Shown: one piece after another, positions 62,101-64,000 of the stretch
How the letters are laid out: every line of letters starts with the position of its first letter
Position numbering within the stretch: position 1 is the stretch's first letter
NCBI GenBank assembly: GCA_902702965.1
Contig: CACRXP010000088.1
Span: forward strand, 761,089 to 825,088
From: Spirometra erinaceieuropaei
Taxonomy: Eukaryota; Platyhelminthes; Cestoda; Diphyllobothriidea; Diphyllobothriidae
Length of the DNA stretch: 64,000 bases
Reading direction: 5' to 3'
Position numbers and translations under genes: made by a program
The notes under the pieces: model-generated
The model's database searches: none
Seen by the model: the letters and a program-made list of their open reading frames with translations, nothing else
Told to the model about the DNA's origin: nothing

Positions 62101-62952
62101 GCATCCCCATTCCTGGCTACCATATGCGATCTAGCCGAAATATCATCCAGGGAGGAAAAGCAGCTAGTACACTAAGATGTCAATGAGGAGGAGGAACATC
62201 AGTGGTATTCAGCCTTATCCCTAAGGAGATAAAAGGTCACACGCATATCTGATTGTCAATTTAGATGTAATTATAGCAAGAATCCTTCCGGGCTCTATGA
62301 AAACCCTCGGCCATGAATGAAAAGGCGACTTTATCAAGCCAAAATGAGGAACATCTTTGCACAGAAAACGTGGCTAGACTGCCCTTGGTCAACCTCTTTC
62401 CCAAATAGACAATCTCATGTTTAACCCTCATTTGACTGGTAACGAGTGTTATTAACATCTGCACCTGACCGAGAAAAAATATCTAACCAATAAAGGTATA
62501 TACTCTTTGTAGGATGGAAAGAAAATCCATTTTTGATAGATTTTATTATTTGGAAAAATTCCAATTATGCGGTCAGCTAGACAGTACATATACAACCGGT
62601 CGAACTGCAGAACAGATTCAAACTATCAGTGTTGTTGGTAATCAAGAACTTTCCTCTGCTTTGTCGCTCTTCATGAATCCTGACACCAACAGAATCAACA
62701 GTCACAGAAGAAACGGTAGGATGGACGACAACAAATACTACGAAAACAACGGGTATGTGTTTCATTTCCCGCACTCTGACCAAGACTGACCTCCTCGTGC
62801 TCGGCCGCATTTTCCAGATTGAGGCAAACTGCATGTGGGATTTACATCCACAAAATGCAGAAGGTTGTTTGCTTGTAAATGAGCGATGCTTTTTCAGGAT
62901 TAGACTAACACATTGCCTCCAGCCGCCGACAAGACTACAGTCAACGCACGAC
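44066..62952 (+). CDS. Right micro-exon gene: signal peptide plus at least 18 phase-1 micro-exons, 3' end beyond the window
   Basis: Exon list: signal 44066-44114; tentative 44303-44318, 44397-44410 and 48485-48514; A 49295-49342, B 49423-49470; T 50844-50876, A 51020-51067, B 51143-51190; T36 53244-53279, long Thr 53946-53996; T 55529-55561, A 55708-55755, B 55839-55886; T36 57516-57551, long Thr 58561-58611, T30 58782-58811; T 60689-60721, A 60863-60910, B 60993-61040; T36 61383-61418, long Thr 62702-62752, T30 62923-62952. Apart from the tentative 16/14-nt pair, every listed internal exon starts and ends in phase 1, and no stop appears when joined. A and B exons are always 48 nt. The product should be secreted, with mucin-like Thr-rich stretches (with NTT sequons), acidic stretches and one Cys per B segment. 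This matches the design of schistosome micro-exon gene proteins; homology to a named MEG is not shown. Confidence 0.75.
44303..44410 (+). CDS. Two tentative micro-exons of 16 and 14 nt
   Basis: 44303-44318 follows TCCTTTAG and ends before GTAAAA; 44397-44410 follows TTTCTGTAG and ends before GTGAGT. Their phases fit each other (1 to 2, then 2 to 1), and together they add ten codons, VGSSNQSSDN after the signal core. Each alone would be weak; the complementary phases are the support. Confidence 0.35.
44640..44760. repeat. Degenerate telomere-like tract
   Basis: GGGGTAAGGTTAGTGTCAGG and GGGGTTAGTGTGAGGGTTG variants, about 100 bp. It lies in the first part of the right gene's introns. Confidence 0.5.
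44930..45380 (+). repeat. R3 repeat, copy 3
   Basis: Same start as copy 1 (GTTCGACCGTTGAT, CACACAGCA, GGTGACTTG) and the inner landmark GGCGCAGGTGGCTGGC. The open frames inside it are repeat-derived. Confidence 0.7.
45665..46150 (-). CDS. Unrecognised 161-codon open frame, probably repeat-derived
   Basis: Begins MKNGLKPKGSPSSTMTSEER and includes LEWSPLPNVAIVGSLKEEHL and NANILALLKFFGIMPHGK. It lies on the minus strand inside an intron of the right gene. A damaged relative at 32.67-32.95 kb shows the sequence is repeated, which argues for a mobile or retrocopied origin. No domain is recognised. Confidence 0.3.
   Translation of the reverse strand: MKNGLKPKGSPSSTMTSEERMIFYQLSAGNSTFTCFFGKINKYIRASKFGRNKFILLEWSPLPNVAIVGSLKEEHLNANILALLKFFGIMPHGKQYYNPTIENAFPHSGQHFKRSVTDCGLGMSLQESNLFYFDTKEYLVSCIFPECETECISHFNGGLKF
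46200..48480. other. Intron of the right micro-exon gene
   Basis: AT-rich. The segment 46620-46720 resembles part of the foldback element's right arm; nothing else is assigned. A strong acceptor-like site (TCTTGTTGCAG) at about 48110 precedes an open stretch, but no in-phase exon could be supported. Confidence 0.35.
48485..48514 (+). CDS. Tentative Thr-type micro-exon, 30 nt
   Basis: Follows ACTTCAG, encodes TDMTNASPA in phase 1-1 and ends before GTGAAT. Length and composition match the T30 exons at 58782 and 62923, but the flanks do not match theirs clearly. Confidence 0.3.
49295..49470 (+). CDS. Right unit 1: A 49295-49342, B 49423-49470
   Basis: A follows TTACAG, encodes EKIAESEHIDISGPE and ends before GTACGT. 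B follows ATCTAG, encodes RTKIKLEDMYDSACN and ends before GTAAGT. The 80-nt intron is typical of this array. A T exon is expected near 49.12 kb, but only a weak candidate with a GC donor (49133-49162) is seen. Confidence 0.75.
49541..50110 (+). repeat. Direct repeat pair in the intron (49541-49800 and 49901-50110)
   Basis: The two blocks share TAAAACAGACAGGTG, AAATAAATACTACTT and AGAAATAAACTGCA in the same order. This is a local tandem duplication with a period of about 360 bp. No exon is within it. Confidence 0.75.
50844..51190 (+). CDS. Right unit 2: T 50844-50876, A 51020-51067, B 51143-51190
   Basis: T follows ACTTCAG and encodes TLITNAPSII; donor GTAAGT. A encodes GGGGVSDNVGPNGPE, with Gly in place of the usual Glu run; donor GTACGT. 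B encodes DRTLEKSDIFDCVCE and has two Cys; donor GTAAAG. Spacings T-A (143 nt) and A-B (75 nt) match the other units. A foldback element starts four bases after the B exon's end. Confidence 0.78.
51195..52167. mobile_element. Foldback element with long inverted arms
   Basis: The left end AGTAGGTGGGCTAACTCATG and the right end (reverse complement AGTAGGTGGGCTAAGACATG) begin arms that match, with interruptions, for about 350-400 bp. Landmarks shared by the arms include CGAAATTCCG, TTCGAATGAACTTCC, CGGCTGCATGCAAAAA and GCATTTTTCTCA. It has no open frame for a transposase. A related copy is at 41.84 kb and fragments are at about 1.70-1.79 and 46.62-46.72 kb. Confidence 0.88.
52170..53240. other. 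Intron of the right micro-exon gene
   Basis: No exon of the known classes, repeat or open frame stands out over about 1 kb. Confidence 0.4.
53244..53996 (+). CDS. Right unit 3a: T36 53244-53279, long Thr 53946-53996
   Basis: T36 follows TTTACAG, encodes SITKNPNKSDL and ends before GTAAGC. It aligns with the T36 exons at 57516 and 61383 (TTTPNPNTTES) through the shared NPN. The long exon encodes TESTLGTAGVSTTKKT and ends before GTAGGC; its acceptor (ATCAGCAG) is the best of several possible in-phase ones, so its start is uncertain. Confidence 0.65.
54557..54993. mobile_element. hAT-like MITE with a telomere-like core, copy 1
   Basis: The element proper is 54565-54985 (421 bp), flanked by a perfect 8-bp duplication GAAAAGTG (54557-54564 and 54986-54993). 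Terminal inverted repeats start GGCTAGATCGC. The interior holds degenerate CCCTAA-type repeats (CCCTTACCCTAATCC, CTAACTATAACCCTAAC). It has no coding capacity. Eight-bp duplications are characteristic of hAT transposons. Confidence 0.88.
55529..55886 (+). CDS. Right unit 3b: T 55529-55561, A 55708-55755, B 55839-55886
   Basis: T follows ATTTTAG and encodes TAVSTKPTGN; donor GTAAGC. A follows CTTTTAG and encodes VEEVEGDDVDFSSPK; donor GTACGT. B follows ATTTTAG and encodes TKKKELQDVFDHACE; donor GTGAGT. All sites are canonical. Confidence 0.82.
56697..56835 (+). mobile_element. tRNA-derived SINE in the intron
   Basis: GTGGCTCATTGGTTGAGGCG (A-box region) and CACGATTTCGAGCCTCG (B-box region), then a short body ending near TTCGGTAATGCTAT. 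The minus-strand open frame 57043-56606 overlaps it and is not a gene. Confidence 0.75.
57516..58811 (+). CDS. Right unit 4a: T36 57516-57551, long Thr 58561-58611, T30 58782-58811
   Basis: T36 follows TTCTAG, encodes TTTPNPNTTES and ends before GTAAAC. The long exon encodes TEETVGSTTTNTTRTT and ends before GTATGT; an alternative in-phase start at 58552 adds three residues. T30 follows CTTCAG, encodes AEKTTANER and ends before GTGCAG. NTT sequons and dense Thr suggest a heavily glycosylated stretch. Confidence 0.75.
57940..58300 (-). mobile_element. Penelope-like RT fragment
   Basis: The minus-strand frame 58298-58041 reads FFTLTDRTYEQIKGTPMGPP and MSSLVAEQVFQEQE, the Penelope RT block around GTPMGSP. 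A more decayed copy lies at 62.24-62.52 kb in the second duplication copy. Confidence 0.75.
59500..59935 (+). pseudogene. Dead copy of the long-Thr and T30 exons
   Basis: At 59607-59657 the long exon can be recognised (TIETVGSTTTITTETT), but its donor GGTATGT is now GATATGT, and a TAA stop lies just upstream within the region that could extend the exon. At about 59882 the T30 copy has lost its acceptor (TTCAACC for TTCAGCC) and donor (GACGCG for GACGTG). Flanks match 58.4-58.9 kb. Confidence 0.8.
60689..61040 (+). CDS. Right unit 4b: T 60689-60721, A 60863-60910, B 60993-61040
   Basis: T follows TACTTCAG and encodes FSSTTKSTDD; donor GTAAGC. A follows CTTTTTAG-type pyrimidines and encodes EEEEEESDVDFNDSK; donor GTATGT. 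B follows ATTTAG and encodes QKKMELEEIFDQVCE; donor GTACGT. This is the best-preserved acidic exon of the array. Confidence 0.82.
61383..62952 (+). CDS. Right unit 5: T36 61383-61418, long Thr 62702-62752, T30 62923-62952
   Basis: T36 encodes TTTPNPNTTES, identical to unit 4a. The long exon encodes TEETVGWTTTNTTKTT (donor GTATGT). T30 encodes ADKTTVNAR (donor GTGCAC). A following T-A-B set would be expected about 2 kb further on, beyond 64 kb. Confidence 0.75.
61785..62144. mobile_element. hAT-like MITE with a telomere-like core, copy 2, inverted
   Basis: Element 61793-62136 (344 bp), flanked by GAAATATG (61785-61792) and GAAATATC (62137-62144), an 8-bp duplication with one mismatch. Ends are GGCTGGATCGC and GCGATCTAGCC. 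The interior is the reverse complement of copy 1, with GGGTTACGGTTAGGG and GGTTAGGGTTAAGG. Confidence 0.88.
62240..62520 (-). mobile_element. Decayed Penelope-like fragment in duplication copy 2
   Basis: Aligns with 57.94-58.39 kb (shared TTATCAAGCCAAAAT-like and ACACTCGTTA sequences) but has lost the GTPMG block by deletion. Confidence 0.6.
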
Positions 62953-63639
62953 GTGCACGGCATTATTTCAATGTATCAAGGCATCTAAAGGCTTTGTTTA
63001 TGCTATCAAGTACTACGAGTGTTAATGCACTCACAGAAATGAGTAATTACGTGTCTATCTATTTATGGACAGTTTGTGTGAGATATGGAATAATGTACAA
63101 ATTTGCGAAATTTGAAAATGAGAATTCTTTATCGTAACATTTGTCACCGGCATGAACATCGTTACGTTTTCTTTGCTCAGTTTTTTTAAACAGTGGCATC
63201 CCTGATTTCATCGCAGAGATTGAAATGAGATTTTAATGCGTTGCATGATCTTGTCAACTAAGGACCTATGAGGCATAACTATAAATTTATGGATTATTGT
63301 AAGATGTGACATTTAAAGGGAGGATGGAACGTTTGCAACAAAATCTATAAAACTGTTTGATCAGGAGTGGGCGCACATCGATCTATTGATTATACATAGC
63401 AAAGAAACTCTGTATTGGTGGCAAAGGTCACAAACAGGCAAACAATTACCAGGCCTAAGTCGGCCAAGTCATAATAGCAGCAAGGAGGGACGACAGAGAA
63501 TGCGGGTAGATTGATACAGTACTGTTTTGGGCTTATTTTGCCTTCATTCAGCCAATCATAACCCTGACCACCAGCAGCTGAGACCAGAAACACAAACACG
63601 CGCACAGACGCACTTGGCGCAGTTGGTCCAGCACTGGGG

Positions 63640-64000
63640 TCTGACAGTTCGACCATCGATTTCGATGATGTCCACCGTGTGCCCCACAGCAGGTTGGAGC
63701 AGGGACGGTGACTTGCGCAGGGGTTTATAGTGCCAGTAGACTTGCGCTGCATCTACCTACACTCTCTCCTCCTCCCCCGCCTGGGCCCGGTGTCAAGACA
63801 GAGTCAAGAAGACCGGAGACGAGGGAGGCCGCAGGTGGATGGCTCGGACGGATCCTCACCTTGGCGTTCCACCATACCCCCTGGTCCACACAACAATAAC
63901 CAGGATTTCAACCAACACAACAGAGATTTGGCGGCTGGCACGGCCGAAGCCGCACCTAGGCGTGCCGCCACTGGGGTCTACCAGATGGGTCATAGGCACT
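63640..64000 (+). repeat. R3 repeat, copy 4, running off the window edge
   Basis: Contains CACCGTGTGCCCCACAGCAG, CCTGGGCCCGGTGTCAAGAC and GCCGCACCTAGGCGTGCCG; closest to copy 1. Confidence 0.75.

Larger units (their letters stand above)
61100..63400 (+). repeat. Exon-bearing duplication, copy 2
   Basis: Second copy of 57.3-59.4 kb, interrupted by the hAT-like MITE at 61785-62144. Confidence 0.8.

Noticed and set aside
1..64000. CRISPR array, operon, riboswitch or other bacterial features
   Set aside because: The window is eukaryotic: introns, retrotransposons and SINEs; no regularly spaced short repeats of the CRISPR type were seen.

Overview
The window reads as intergenic and intronic DNA of a flatworm, most likely a tapeworm of the Diphyllobothriidea (Spirometra, Dibothriocephalus or Schistocephalus type). 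The evidence is exons of 30-50 nt with symmetric phases, a gene with introns of 33 and 40 nt, and many Penelope-like, CR1-like, Ty3/gypsy, foldback and tRNA-derived SINE sequences. The species-group call is inference; eukaryote and probable flatworm is firmer. Very few of the long open frames are genes. The real coding signal is almost all in exons too short to stand out as open frames.

Left part (1-20 kb, + strand): five diverged copies of a three-exon unit lie at 0.46-0.82, 2.11-2.47, 4.57-4.95, 7.29-7.63 and 15.17-15.52 kb. Each has a Ser/Thr exon of 33 nt (T), an acidic exon of 39 nt (A) and an amphipathic exon of 48 nt with one Cys (B). Every exon starts and ends in phase 1, so each unit adds exactly 40 codons. 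Units 4 and 5 sit in the two copies of a segmental duplication of about 5 kb (6739-11673 and 14624-20000). A non-LTR (CR1-like) element on the minus strand lies between the copies, and a single N marks the join.

Middle (20-44 kb): one conserved housekeeping gene is present, a complete three-exon LYRM9-like gene on the minus strand at 21582-21891. The rest is mobile-element debris: a Ty3/gypsy integrase remnant, decayed CR1 fragments, a nearly full-length Penelope-like element (27.8-31.1 kb, minus strand) split by a CR1 3' fragment with a 4-bp target duplication, SINE clusters, hairpin repeats and a foldback element.

Right part (44-63 kb, + strand): a second micro-exon gene opens with a signal-peptide exon at 44066-44114 that ends in phase 1. 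It continues with T, A and B exons related to those of the left array, plus longer Thr-rich, mucin-like exons. All exons are again phase 1, and all donors and acceptors are at matching places. A block of about 2 kb holding three of the exons is duplicated (57.3-59.4 and 61.1-63.4 kb), with a dead third copy between. The gene runs past the right edge. The likely product is a secreted, variable protein of Thr-rich, acidic and Cys-containing segments, comparable in design to the micro-exon gene (MEG) proteins known from schistosomes.

The two micro-exon arrays are homologous: the B exon is 48 nt in all nine units and keeps Leu6 or a similar residue, Asp/Glu8, Ile/Val/Met9, Tyr/Phe10 and Cys14 in register. 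This family is the best candidate for a previously undescribed system in the window.
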